From positions 1 through 29,150 of the IMG/VR virus record IMGVR_UViG_3300017917_002929: a DNA stretch of 29,150 bases; one strand, written 5' to 3'. The DNA comes from a virus. The position numbers were made by a program, and so were the translations under genes. The notes under the pieces are model-generated. The model saw nothing but the letters and a program-made list of their open reading frames with translations. It was not told the DNA's origin and did not search any database. Positions 1 to 7,434 of the stretch are shown in pieces (position 1 is the stretch's first letter; every line of letters begins with the position of its first letter).

Positions 1-69
1 ACTGGTTCAGGAATGTCCATTAATGGAATGTGTGAACGTTGTTATGAGAATGGAGGTGATGATGAGTAA
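1..69 (+). CDS. C-terminal end of a truncated upstream protein
   Basis: Frame 1 is open from the window edge to a TAA at 67-69 and gives 22 residues ending in Gly-Gly-Asp-Asp-Glu. It contains a Cys-x-x-Cys pair (MCERCYENG), which hints at a metal-binding tail, but too little remains to name the protein. It is followed after 34 AT-rich bases by the next start codon on the same strand. The reading frame could be chance, but the stop position and same-strand packing fit a real gene end. Confidence 0.45.
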   Translation, partial: TGSGMSINGMCERCYENGGDDE

Positions 70-103
70 ATCTAACCTCAATTAATTAACTAAATTAAAC
101 TAT

Positions 104-289
104 ATGAAAAAAATGAATTTATATATTATCAAATGTTACAATAAAGCAGGATATCCAATAGGAGATTACCATGTAGTAGCTTCAGGTGAACGTAAAGCAA
201 AAGCTGCTTTAAGAGAGGATGAACATACTAAAGGATGGTTGGGTAAAATGATAGTTGATTATGTGTTAAGTGTAATTATAACAGATTAA
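104..289 (+). CDS. Small hypothetical phage protein (61 aa)
   Basis: A 61-residue basic protein that I do not recognise. It opens with a short beta-like stretch (MNLYIIKCYN), has a basic/acidic middle with an Ala-Lys-rich helix (around residues 30-40) and ends in a hydrophobic strand (YVLSVIIT). No signal peptide or membrane helix is convincing. A Met three codons downstream is an alternative start. It lies 12 bases upstream of the next small gene, and all neighbours are on the same strand, so it is probably one of the small accessory proteins common between phage modules. Confidence 0.55.
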   Translation: MKKMNLYIIKCYNKAGYPIGDYHVVASGERKAKAALREDEHTKGWLGKMIVDYVLSVIITD

Positions 290-301
290 AAAATAAAAAA
301 T

Positions 302-481
302 ATGAGTGATAATAAAGAATCAAATGGATTAGGGTTAACAACAATATTATTTTTAATATTCATGACCCTCAAATTAGCAGGTTTTATTAATTGGTCTTGG
401 TGGTGGGTTACTTCACCGTTATGGATACCATTCGCTTCAGTTATGGTTCTTGTTATTATTGCTTTAACGTTTAAAAAATAA
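302..481 (+). CDS. Small Trp-rich membrane protein (59 aa; resembles the transmembrane Fragile-X-F family)
   Basis: ATG at 302 to TAA at 479-481 encodes 59 residues. There are two hydrophobic segments, at about residues 12-29 and 38-56, separated by an unusual tryptophan cluster (INWSWWWVTSPLWIPF). That cluster resembles the small phage and bacterial proteins grouped as transmembrane Fragile-X-F (PF10269). The short charged N-terminus and the Lys-Lys C-terminus suggest an inner-membrane hairpin. Its function is unknown; in a phage it could act in lysis or superinfection control, but nothing here shows that. It sits four bases before the next start codon, in the same run of genes. Confidence 0.7.
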   Translation: MSDNKESNGLGLTTILFLIFMTLKLAGFINWSWWWVTSPLWIPFASVMVLVIIALTFKK

Positions 482-485
482 AATT

Positions 486-1622
486 ATGTTAAATAGTATT
501 ACTAAAATAAGATTTACCCACTATTATAAAAGTGGAAAAACAATTATGGGATTTAGACAAGCTGGTTATTGGAGTGATAATACCTCATTTATTAATGAGA
601 AAGATAGTATCCAATTACAAAAAGCACTTAAAATAATTACTAAATCAGACCCAATTCAGATTGGAGGAAAAGATATTATTTACGCTACTAAAGCAAGTGA
701 TATACCTCGTTTCAAATTAAAAGAGTTTATTAAAGAAAATAAACTAAAGAAAACATCTAGAGCTAAAATGGCTAATATATTCATAATGAATAAAGGTATG
801 TTTTTGGATTTGATTAAGAAATTAGATTATGGTGAACATTATTTTGTAAATGAATATCATGCTGTAAGTAATTATATGCTTTGGGGTGATGGAGAAAGTT
901 TTAAAGAAAGTATAAAACAATTCAACTCCTATAAGGATAGAAATAACTATTGGCTTGTAGAAAAAGATAAGAATGGTTGGAAGGATTTATTTAAAGATAG
1001 TAGTTTAGAACAATTATTTAAAAATAATACTCACACAACTAAAGGTACTTTACTTTGTGTTTATAGAGAACAAAAATTAGTTGACTTACTTAATGTTATT
1101 GTTGATAATGTAAGTGATATTATAAATGGAAAGAAGAAAATTGTATTTGATGAAGATTTATTTGTTGAGTTAAATAAAGAAGGAATTGAACTTGATGATG
1201 AATATTTACAAACACTTCGTGATATGTTGTTTAGTAAAGATGATTCTAATGTTAAGTTAGGTTTTGAAATGATGTCTAATTTAGTACTTAATGAAAGTAC
1301 AATATTATCAATCTCATTCCTATTAAATGAATTAATTTATCAAACTAGATTCAGACCAAGTTATTATACTAATAGTAATACCAACTTAAAAGCGTTATTA
1401 AAACTACTTAAAACAAAAGGCATATATTGGGAACGTGATTGGAAAACGTTTGGTACTGGGTTGAGAAAGAATTTTAAAACAGGAAAAGAAGGTGCTATTG
1501 TTAAGAAATTCTTATTAGATAATATTAACCGTGAATTTAAACTGAACAATTCAGCCGCTGAACAATTAGTAGATATTGTTTTTTCAACCGAGGTTCAAGA
1601 AGTAAATTTAATAGAAAAATAA
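486..1622 (+). CDS. Uncharacterised protein at the head of the VWA/MoxR cluster (378 aa)
   Basis: I do not recognise a family. The protein is Lys/Asn-rich, mixed alpha/beta in the N-terminal half, with a longer helical-looking C-terminal half (about residues 190-370). There is no signal peptide, membrane helix or obvious catalytic motif. It starts four bases after the preceding small membrane protein and ends six bases before a metallopeptidase-like/VWA gene, then a 116-aa gene and a MoxR-type ATPase. This packing suggests co-transcription and a role in the same complex, perhaps as substrate or adaptor. That role is inferred only from position. The minus-strand frame inside it (1364-1549) has no support. 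Confidence 0.8.
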   Translation: MLNSITKIRFTHYYKSGKTIMGFRQAGYWSDNTSFINEKDSIQLQKALKIITKSDPIQIGGKDIIYATKASDIPRFKLKEFIKENKLKKTSRAKMANIFIMNKGMFLDLIKKLDYGEHYFVNEYHAVSNYMLWGDGESFKESIKQFNSYKDRNNYWLVEKDKNGWKDLFKDSSLEQLFKNNTHTTKGTLLCVYREQKLVDLLNVIVDNVSDIINGKKKIVFDEDLFVELNKEGIELDDEYLQTLRDMLFSKDDSNVKLGFEMMSNLVLNESTILSISFLLNELIYQTRFRPSYYTNSNTNLKALLKLLKTKGIYWERDWKTFGTGLRKNFKTGKEGAIVKKFLLDNINREFKLNNSAAEQLVDIVFSTEVQEVNLIEK

Positions 1623-1628
1623 AAGCAT

Positions 1629-2870
1629 ATGATAGATAATATACACGGCGACATAGCCAAACACTCCAAGACATTAATGTTTCGTGAACCGTTTTATGGA
1701 TTGTTCCTAATTGGTTTGAATAAAGAATTAAGTGATGCTGTTGCTACCGCTTGTGTAGCTAAAGATGGTATTAATACTAAGTTAGTTGTTAGTCCTAAAT
1801 TTTGGGAGACATTAGGTGATGGTTGTAAAGTAGCTGTTTTGAAACATGAATTATTACATATTGCATTTAAACATTTACAGATGTTTGATGAGTATGAAGA
1901 TAAAACATTATTGAATGTAGCTGCTGATTTAGAAATTAATCAATACATTCAAGACGAGTATAAAGATGATACTTGGGATGGTTTAGAAATTAATAAAGCA
2001 CCTTGGGATGAATTAAAATTACCTGTAAAAGCAGGTACTAGAAAGTATTATGAATTAATTAAAAAGGAAGCAGAACAAAATCCAGATGGTGATGTTGCTA
2101 AGTTTTTAGATGCTGCTAAAGCTGCTAATGGTGATGGTGAACCTAGAGAAATAACTTTAGGAGACGGTACTAAAGTGACTGTTAAAGCGTCTCATGAGTT
2201 TTGGAAACAATATGAGAATATGGATGAAGCAGAAAAGAAATTGATGGAGAAACAAATTGAACATCAATTAAAAGATACTGCTAACCAAGTACAAAAACAA
2301 AGAGGACATATACCAGGTGAGTTAAAAGAACTAATTGATAGTTTATATGTAAGTGAAGAAGCTGTTATCGATTGGAGAGCTTATTTAAGACGTTTTAATA
2401 GTATGGCTAGTAAAGTTTATACTAAGAAAACAAGACGTAAACCAAATAAACGTTTCTATGGTAATCCAGCTCTAAAAATTAAACAAAAGAAAAATACATT
2501 AGTTGCTATTGATACTTCAGGTTCAGTTTCTAAGGATGATTTGAAAGAATTTTTAAGTGAAATCCATCACATATATAAAACAGGTACTGAAATAACTGTT
2601 ATTGAATGTGATGCTCAAATAGGAAATGTTTATGAGTATAAAGGACAGTTCAGTGATGATTATAAAGTATCAGGTAGAGGAGGTACAAGCTATGAACCAG
2701 TATTAGATTATTTATTTGAACATAAAGATAGATTTCAAAACTTAATTTACTTAACTGATGGTGAGTGTTCAGTTAGTAGTGCACCATGTAAACCAACATT
2801 GTGGGTTCATTGTTCAGGAAGAAGTATTAATGAAGATTTACCAGGTGCTAAAGTTCAAATTAAATCATAA
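1629..2870 (+). CDS. Metallopeptidase-like protein with C-terminal VWA-like domain (DUF2201 type)
   Basis: 413 residues with two recognisable parts. The N-terminal part carries a His-Glu-Leu-Leu-His motif at residues 73-77 (KHELLHIAFKH) followed by NVAADLEINQ at about 96-105. This is the arrangement of the putative metallopeptidase domain that precedes VWA-like domains in DUF2201 proteins. The C-terminal part has a MIDAS-type metal site: Asp295-Thr-Ser297-Gly-Ser299, Thr353 in GGTSYEP and Asp377 in YLTDGE. The middle (about 150-270) is charged and helical. Proteins of this class are normally encoded with MoxR AAA+ ATPases, and one follows at 3253. The stop overlaps the next start (TAATG), so the two are probably translationally coupled. 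Peptidase activity is not proven by the motif. Confidence 0.88.
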   Translation: MIDNIHGDIAKHSKTLMFREPFYGLFLIGLNKELSDAVATACVAKDGINTKLVVSPKFWETLGDGCKVAVLKHELLHIAFKHLQMFDEYEDKTLLNVAADLEINQYIQDEYKDDTWDGLEINKAPWDELKLPVKAGTRKYYELIKKEAEQNPDGDVAKFLDAAKAANGDGEPREITLGDGTKVTVKASHEFWKQYENMDEAEKKLMEKQIEHQLKDTANQVQKQRGHIPGELKELIDSLYVSEEAVIDWRAYLRRFNSMASKVYTKKTRRKPNKRFYGNPALKIKQKKNTLVAIDTSGSVSKDDLKEFLSEIHHIYKTGTEITVIECDAQIGNVYEYKGQFSDDYKVSGRGGTSYEPVLDYLFEHKDRFQNLIYLTDGECSVSSAPCKPTLWVHCSGRSINEDLPGAKVQIKS

Positions 2871-3220
2871 TGGAAAATATACACGACTTAGATCAAGATC
2901 AAATTTACAGCTTGAAGGAGATGCTTACAAGTTGGGATGTAGATAATATTAGAATGGCATTAACATTATTAAACAATGCTAATTTTGAAAACCCAGAAAT
3001 TACCCAACAAGTAAATTATTTAATGAATGAATGTCCAGGACTAAGATTCGCTGTGTTCAGTAATATTGAAGGTGGTCATCGTGTTCGGTTTCATTATGAT
3101 GAAAAAAGATTAGATAATACTCGTGAACAGAATTTATATGTTGATGATGAATCAGACACAATGAGTTATAGTCCACTTCCTTATCCTTGGGATAAAATGA
3201 AATATGACCTTGGTAGATAA
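2870..3220 (+). CDS. Hypothetical protein between the VWA and MoxR genes (116 aa)
   Basis: A 116-residue acidic protein of unknown family. Residues 5-60 look helical (DLDQDQIYSLKEML and a Leu-rich stretch), followed by a short beta segment (LRFAVFSNIEGGHRVRFHYD) and an acidic tail. Its ATG overlaps the stop of the VWA gene, and the MoxR ATPase starts 32 bases downstream. It could be an adaptor of the ATPase/VWA pair. No catalytic motif is visible. Confidence 0.75.
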   Translation: MENIHDLDQDQIYSLKEMLTSWDVDNIRMALTLLNNANFENPEITQQVNYLMNECPGLRFAVFSNIEGGHRVRFHYDEKRLDNTREQNLYVDDESDTMSYSPLPYPWDKMKYDLGR

Positions 3221-3252
3221 ATTAAATTTAGTTATAAATAAAAAGTAAAAAA

Positions 3253-4443
3253 ATGGCAAAGACAAGTAAAAAACAAAACGCAACCGTATCATTAAATGTC
3301 CACGAATTAAAGGACTTTTTGAAACACATTATTGATAACAATCGTTATCTACAAGAAAACAATAAACCAATGGTATCAACTGAAGTTATAGGTGATAGTG
3401 GTATTGGTAAAACATCTTCTATCGTCCAATTAGCAGACGAATTAGGTTTGAATTTCGTTAAGTTAAACTTAGCTCAAATTGAGGAAATAGGTGACTTAGT
3501 AGGTTTTCCAATTCGTCAATTTGAAATGAAGGATAAAAAGTTAACTGAATGGGTAGATGAAAATTCAGTTGAGGACTATCGTAAGAAAGGTTATGAGGCT
3601 ACAGGTTTGAATCGTATGAGTTATTGTCCACCTGAATGGATTAGTGGTAAAACAAATGGTGGTATTCTATTATTAGATGACTGGAATAGAGCTGATATGA
3701 GATTCATTCAAGCTGTAATGGAGTTAATTGACCGTCAACAATATATTAGTTGGAAGTTACCTAAAGATTGGCATATCATATTAACTGCTAATCCTGATAA
3801 TGGAGACTATTTAGTTAACAGTATTGACAACGCTCAGAAAACAAGATTTATTAGTGTTAACTTAAAGTTTGATCTTAAATGTTGGGGTAAGTGGGCTGAA
3901 CAAGCTAAGCTAGATGGTCGTTGTATTAACTTTATGTTGATGCATCCAGAATTAGTTACTAAAGAAGTTAACAGTAGAAGTGTTAGTATGTTCTTTAATA
4001 GTATTAGTTCACTTAAATCGTTTGAAGATTCATTACCATTAATTCAAATGATTGGAGAAGGTAGTGTTGGTAGTGAGTTTAGTACTTTGTTTACTATGTT
4101 CATTAATAATAAATTGGATAAGATGATTTCACCTGAAAACATCATGAACCAAGATGAGACATATGTTATGAACACACTTAAGAGTCTAGTTGGTAAAGAT
4201 AAGAATTATAGAGCAGATATCGCCGCTACATTAGGTACTAGGGTTGCTAATTATTTAGAGTTCTATGCTAAAGATAACGCAGTTGAAAAACCATTAACTG
4301 AACGTATTAGTAAAATTGTAACAGAGAAAATATTCGCAACTGATGTTTGTTACAATATGGTGAAATCTATTTACAATAGTAATCCGAACAAATTTAAATT
4401 AATGATGTTAAATAAAGAATTAGTTAAATATATAACTAAATAA
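3253..4443 (+). CDS. MoxR-like AAA+ ATPase
   Basis: 396 residues. Walker A is GDSGIGKTSS at about residues 47-56, Walker B is GGILLLDDWNRAD at about 136-148, and a sensor-1 type ILTANPDNGDY lies at about 176-186. The sequence NAQKTRFISVNL downstream contains the arginine-bearing segment expected near the arginine finger. This layout is typical of MoxR-family ATPases, which use ATP to remodel or activate partner proteins, often VWA-domain proteins. The cognate VWA gene lies 382 bases upstream. The C-terminal third (about 260-396) is helical and unassigned. The start is preceded by an A-rich leader without a Shine-Dalgarno sequence. The target in the infected cell is unknown. Confidence 0.9.
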   Translation: MAKTSKKQNATVSLNVHELKDFLKHIIDNNRYLQENNKPMVSTEVIGDSGIGKTSSIVQLADELGLNFVKLNLAQIEEIGDLVGFPIRQFEMKDKKLTEWVDENSVEDYRKKGYEATGLNRMSYCPPEWISGKTNGGILLLDDWNRADMRFIQAVMELIDRQQYISWKLPKDWHIILTANPDNGDYLVNSIDNAQKTRFISVNLKFDLKCWGKWAEQAKLDGRCINFMLMHPELVTKEVNSRSVSMFFNSISSLKSFEDSLPLIQMIGEGSVGSEFSTLFTMFINNKLDKMISPENIMNQDETYVMNTLKSLVGKDKNYRADIAATLGTRVANYLEFYAKDNAVEKPLTERISKIVTEKIFATDVCYNMVKSIYNSNPNKFKLMMLNKELVKYITK

Positions 4444-4444
4444 T

Positions 4445-4939
4445 ATGTCAGACATAAAACGCATAACACAAGAACAAGCACACTATTATAAGTTGCTAGA
4501 TTCAGATAAGTTATCGCCAGAAGAACTTTGTCGCAAGTCCGTTGCTTTTACTTTAACTCCTGATCCGGCTAATCCGGGTTGGGAGTTTATCAATTATTAT
4601 CAAGATTCGCCTATCGATCAAAATGGTAATTTAGTTCCTACCGAGTACGTTTATGTACTTGTGAACAAGTCAATGCCTAATATGGTTAAAATAGGAATGA
4701 CAGTACGTGATGTAGATGAACGAGCAAAGGAAATATCAGGTGCAACAGGTGTACCTACACCTTGGGTTCCTGTGTATTCATTTAAATGTTTCAACTCATA
4801 TAAATTAGAACAAGAACTTCATGAACATTTAGACGCAGTTCGAGTAGCGGGTAATAGAGAAATGTTTTATATACATTCTAGTGATGCTATTACCACAGTA
4901 AAAAAATTGGGTGATAAATACACCTTAGCCCCACTTTAA
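4445..4939 (+). CDS. T5orf172-type GIY-YIG domain protein
   Basis: 164 residues. From about 66 onward it matches the T5orf172 subgroup of GIY-YIG nucleases: EYVYVLVNKS, then MVKIGMT (82-84 is the KIG element), Asp91/Arg93 of VDERAKEISG, a predicted catalytic Glu at about 123 in LEQELHEHL, and REMFYI at the end. The N-terminal 60 residues are a separate unassigned region. GIY-YIG proteins cut DNA, and in phages many are free-standing mobile or homing nucleases. Base use looks less AT-biased than in the adjoining ATPase gene, which would fit a recently acquired gene; this is an impression by eye. It starts one base after the ATPase stop. Confidence 0.82.
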   Translation: MSDIKRITQEQAHYYKLLDSDKLSPEELCRKSVAFTLTPDPANPGWEFINYYQDSPIDQNGNLVPTEYVYVLVNKSMPNMVKIGMTVRDVDERAKEISGATGVPTPWVPVYSFKCFNSYKLEQELHEHLDAVRVAGNREMFYIHSSDAITTVKKLGDKYTLAPL

Positions 4940-5094
4940 ACGGTTAACTCCTATGGTTCATATATATTTATATAACAGCACTTACCCCGTTAAATCCCCG
5001 GTAAAGGCCGTTGGAGAAGTTTGGATGACCTCAATTAAGAGTTTGGAATCCCAGGATTTTTTCCATATTTTTTTAGAGCACTAAATTAATTAGA
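4940..5094 (+). other. Longest intergenic gap (155 bp); promoter-like motif and possible leader RNA
   Basis: No open frame of note. The gap holds an ATATTTATATAAC element (4964-4976), then an unusually G+C-rich stretch for this genome at about 4984-5030 with short self-complementary pieces (CCGG and GGCC around 4998-5011). Near 5047-5070 a small AT-rich inverted repeat (AATC-CCAG-GATT) runs into TTTTTT, which could be a weak terminator. A transcript starting just after the motif would have a leader of roughly 110 bases before the glutaredoxin-like gene. An RNA structure or attenuator is possible but not demonstrated. Confidence 0.35.
4964..4976 (+). promoter_or_regulatory. Candidate late promoter element (ATATTTATATAAC)
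   Basis: This shares the ATATTTATATAA core with the elements at 7414 and 22046. It lies in the largest gap of the window, 118 bases before the next start codon. It resembles a T-A-rich late-promoter -10 box, though its strand orientation is TATTTATA rather than the T4 consensus TATAAATA. Confidence 0.4.
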
Positions 5095-5409
5095 ATGAGT
5101 AATAGAGGAATGAATGGAGAAGTAGGAGTAAGGTTATTAACGTTAAGTGACTGTGATTATTGCATTTGGTTGAAAAGTGAGTTGGACAGTTGCGGAATAT
5201 CCTATGTCGACATTGATGCTAATCAACACTCCGATTTTTCGGATGAAATTGAAAAGAAGTTCGGAACCGATCATTACCCGATGGTGTTCATAGAGAAAGA
5301 TAGAGAAGTATTCATCATCGTTTCTGAAACGAAGTTGGATACGAGTGAAACATTACGTACATTTAACACGATACCTGAATTAATTGGTATCATAAAATCA
5401 TACTTATGA
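5095..5409 (+). CDS. Glutaredoxin-like thiol-disulfide oxidoreductase
   Basis: 104 residues. The thioredoxin fold is signalled by LLTLSDCDYCIWLKSEL with a Cys20-Asp-Tyr-Cys23 active site at the start of a helix. A short beta strand (ISYVDIDAN) follows, and then the TDHYPMVFIEK segment in which Pro62 would be the cis-proline facing the active site. Phage glutaredoxins usually supply electrons to ribonucleotide reductase, but no reductase gene is in this window. The stop overlaps the next start (ATGA), giving coupled translation. The first 10 residues are probably disordered. An internal Met6 is an alternative start. Confidence 0.8.
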   Translation: MSNRGMNGEVGVRLLTLSDCDYCIWLKSELDSCGISYVDIDANQHSDFSDEIEKKFGTDHYPMVFIEKDREVFIIVSETKLDTSETLRTFNTIPELIGIIKSYL

Positions 5410-5579
5410 GATATAAACAACCCGTAGAAAGAAAATTGGATCAACTTGATAATATGTTAGTTGGATTCGGAGCTAGATTTTCCGATCCTACATTTAATGT
5501 TTTAGATGCTAAGGAAATGCTTAGTCAAATGAAAGACAAAGTTGAGGAAATTAGAACATTAATCAATTCTGAAGAATAA
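5406..5579 (+). CDS. Small helical hypothetical protein (57 aa)
   Basis: ATG at 5406 overlaps the TGA of the glutaredoxin-like gene (ATGA), and the frame runs to TAA at 5577-5579. The product is charged. A basic N-terminus (MRYKQPVERKLDQL) leads to an Asn-Met-Leu-Val-Gly turn, and a C-terminal amphipathic helix (AKEMLSQMKDKVEEIRTL) could form a coiled coil. No family is recognised. The four-base overlap, good codon character and exact fit between two genes support its reality. Confidence 0.65.
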   Translation: MRYKQPVERKLDQLDNMLVGFGARFSDPTFNVLDAKEMLSQMKDKVEEIRTLINSEE

Positions 5580-5597
5580 AAATAAATAATCAAAGTT

Positions 5598-6371
5598 ATG
5601 ATAACACCAGAACAAATTAAGAACAATTGGGATACATTTCTATCTAACATAGAACTATATATCTCAGAACCACGTAAACAACTATTACTTGAGTTTTATA
5701 CTAAACATGAGGAACGTTTCATTATGATGCCTGCGTCTCATAAATCTCAATATCATAATTGCTTCCCAGGTGGTTATGTCGACCATGTAAATAGAGTAGT
5801 TGCTGCTGCCTTAATATTCAATACTGTATGGCATGAGTTTGGAATGATAGATACTTATACAACTGAGGAATTAGTATTCTCAGCTATCAATCATGACTTA
5901 GGTAAGTTTGGAGATGAGGAAAACGCCGCGTACATTGAACAGACAGATCAATGGAGACGAGATAAACTAAATGAAACTTATATGTTTAACGATCGTTTAG
6001 AGTATATGACTGTCCCTGATCGTGGTTTACATTTGTTACTTAGTAATGGTATTATACCTACTAAAAACGAAATGATAGCTATTAGAACTCATGATGGACT
6101 ATATGATGAATCAAATAAGGCTTACTTAATGGGTTTCACACCTGAAACTAAACCTCGTACTTCACTTGTATATGTCTTACATCAGGCGGATTTAATGGCG
6201 GCTAGAATTGAGTTTGAAAAGGAATGGTTACCTAAATTATTAGGTCCTAAACAAGAAGTACCTAAGAAAGAAAATAACTTTAAATTAAATAAAAACAATT
6301 CGGCTGTAAAGCAAAAAGCATTAAAATCTATGTCTAATCCTGCTTTAGCCGAGCTAATGAAAAATATATGA
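5598..6371 (+). CDS. HD-domain metal-dependent phosphohydrolase
   Basis: 257 residues. The HD-domain metal ligands are visible in order: His53 and His63 in YHNCFPGGYVDHV, the paired His99-Asp100 in INHDLGKFGDEE, His165 in AIRTHDGLYD and Asp198 in LHQADLMAAR. This set is typical of the HD superfamily, which removes phosphate groups from nucleotides or cyclic nucleotides. The substrate cannot be told from sequence; dNTP metabolism or signalling-nucleotide removal are both known for phage HD proteins. The C-terminal 45 residues are Lys/Asn-rich and probably flexible. The stop overlaps the next start (ATGA). Confidence 0.83.
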   Translation: MITPEQIKNNWDTFLSNIELYISEPRKQLLLEFYTKHEERFIMMPASHKSQYHNCFPGGYVDHVNRVVAAALIFNTVWHEFGMIDTYTTEELVFSAINHDLGKFGDEENAAYIEQTDQWRRDKLNETYMFNDRLEYMTVPDRGLHLLLSNGIIPTKNEMIAIRTHDGLYDESNKAYLMGFTPETKPRTSLVYVLHQADLMAARIEFEKEWLPKLLGPKQEVPKKENNFKLNKNNSAVKQKALKSMSNPALAELMKNI

Positions 6372-6643
6372 TAACAGGAATTATAGCAATTATTTTATGG
6401 GCAGTCACTGTTGTTGGCTACATCATTTGGAATCTAAACAATAAAGTAGCTAAATTAGAACAAATTGCTACTCAACAAAAAATTGTAATTGATAGTGTAG
6501 CCGCTATTGTAGAAGAATCTAACAAACAACTTAACGCTGTTGAATTAACTGAAGCATTTAAATCAGATGATCAGATAGGATTCTTCTTCCGCAATTTAAA
6601 AAATATTCAAGATTCGTTAAATCACTACCTTAAGAACATTTAA
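6368..6643 (+). CDS. Small membrane-anchored coiled-coil protein (91 aa)
   Basis: One strongly hydrophobic segment at residues 2-22 (ITGIIAIILWAVTVVGYIIW) is followed by NNKVAKLEQIATQQ, a heptad-like coiled-coil start, and a helical, acidic C-terminal half. A single N-terminal membrane anchor with a cytoplasmic or periplasmic coiled coil is the simplest reading. It resembles spanin-like or membrane-associated small phage proteins only in outline; no function can be assigned. It overlaps the HD gene by four bases and precedes the sigma-factor gene by two bases. Confidence 0.72.
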   Translation: MITGIIAIILWAVTVVGYIIWNLNNKVAKLEQIATQQKIVIDSVAAIVEESNKQLNAVELTEAFKSDDQIGFFFRNLKNIQDSLNHYLKNI

Positions 6644-6645
6644 AC

Positions 6646-7398
6646 ATGGGAGAAGAAGAAGTATTATTAACGAAGAAGGGGACTGTACGTAAACGCAAAC
6701 CTAAAAAGGCTAACATCTACTTTACTCAAGAAACAGAAGATGCTATCATTGAGTATTTAAAATGTAAAGATCAAGATGAAAGAAATAAAATATTCAATGA
6801 AAAAATCAACTACTCATTTCATAAACTGGCTGAAAATATTATTCATACGTTTAAGTTTTACTATACGGAAGTGGATACTATCCCTGAATTACAGCATGAA
6901 GTGGTGGCCTTTTTATTAGAGAAATTACACTTATATAATCAAAATAAGGGTAAAGCATTTAGTTACTTTGGTACTATTGCTAAACGTTATCTTATTCTTT
7001 ACAATAATGCTAACTACAAGAAGCTAAAAGATAAGGCGCCTGTTGAAGCAGTTGACGAGGATAAAACAATTTTAATTGACATTGTTAACAACAATAACGA
7101 TCCTCAAATTGATCAACTTCCTTCATACGTTCAACAATTTGCTAAGTATGTAGACGTTAATTTATTCATTTTATTTCCCAAACCTAATGATGCTCGTATA
7201 GCTGACGCTATATTAGAGTTATTCCGTAAAAACGAAAATTTAGATATTTTTAATAAAAAAGCATTATATATCTACGTTAAGGAAATGACAGAAGCATCTA
7301 CACCTCAGATAACTAAGATTATCAAGCGATTAAAAGTAATATATGTTAAGAAATATAACGAATATTATGAACACGGGCGTATTACACTATCGATCTAA
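6646..7398 (+). CDS. Probable late-transcription sigma factor (T4 gp55-like)
   Basis: 250 residues. The basic N-terminus is followed by a region-2-like helical domain at about residues 55-130: INYSFHKLAENIIHTFKFYY, then ELQHEVVAFLLEKL, then GKAFSYFGTIAKRYLI. These correspond in pattern to sigma region 2.1-2.4, where FSYF..IAKRYLI is the promoter-contact helix. A second helical part (about 150-250) ends in a Lys-rich stretch that could bind DNA or the core enzyme. T4 gp55 directs host RNA polymerase to late promoters, and its relatives have this abbreviated sigma form. It sits directly before the virion genes, just upstream of a candidate late promoter at 7414. Identification rests on pattern, not alignment. 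Confidence 0.65.
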   Translation: MGEEEVLLTKKGTVRKRKPKKANIYFTQETEDAIIEYLKCKDQDERNKIFNEKINYSFHKLAENIIHTFKFYYTEVDTIPELQHEVVAFLLEKLHLYNQNKGKAFSYFGTIAKRYLILYNNANYKKLKDKAPVEAVDEDKTILIDIVNNNNDPQIDQLPSYVQQFAKYVDVNLFILFPKPNDARIADAILELFRKNENLDIFNKKALYIYVKEMTEASTPQITKIIKRLKVIYVKKYNEYYEHGRITLSI

Positions 7399-7413
7399 CT
7401 CTTCACATCTCTC

Positions 7414-7428
7414 ATATTTATATAAAAC
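7414..7428 (+). promoter_or_regulatory. Candidate late promoter element before the baseplate genes
   Basis: The 15-mer ATATTTATATAAAAC lies in the 36-base gap before 7435. The identical 15-mer is found at 22046-22060, also in an intergenic gap. Two exact copies of a 15-mer, both a few bases upstream of a structural gene, argue for a functional promoter or operator. The ATG follows 6 bases after the motif, so the transcript would have almost no leader if this is a -10 box. Confidence 0.5.
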
Positions 7429-7434
7429 GTAAAT

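Noticed and set aside
2758-2946. Short + strand open frame spanning the VWA/116-aa gene junction
   Set aside because: It lies out of frame over two well-supported genes and has no features of its own.
3233-3240. Exact T4 late promoter consensus TATAAATA before the MoxR gene
   Set aside because: A single copy of eight A/T bases in very AT-rich DNA, 12 bases from the start codon and not repeated before the other genes. It could be chance.
5047-5075. Intrinsic terminator after the T5orf172 gene
   Set aside because: The stem (AATC with GATT) is only four AT-rich pairs. It was kept only as a possibility in the gap entry, not as a separate terminator.
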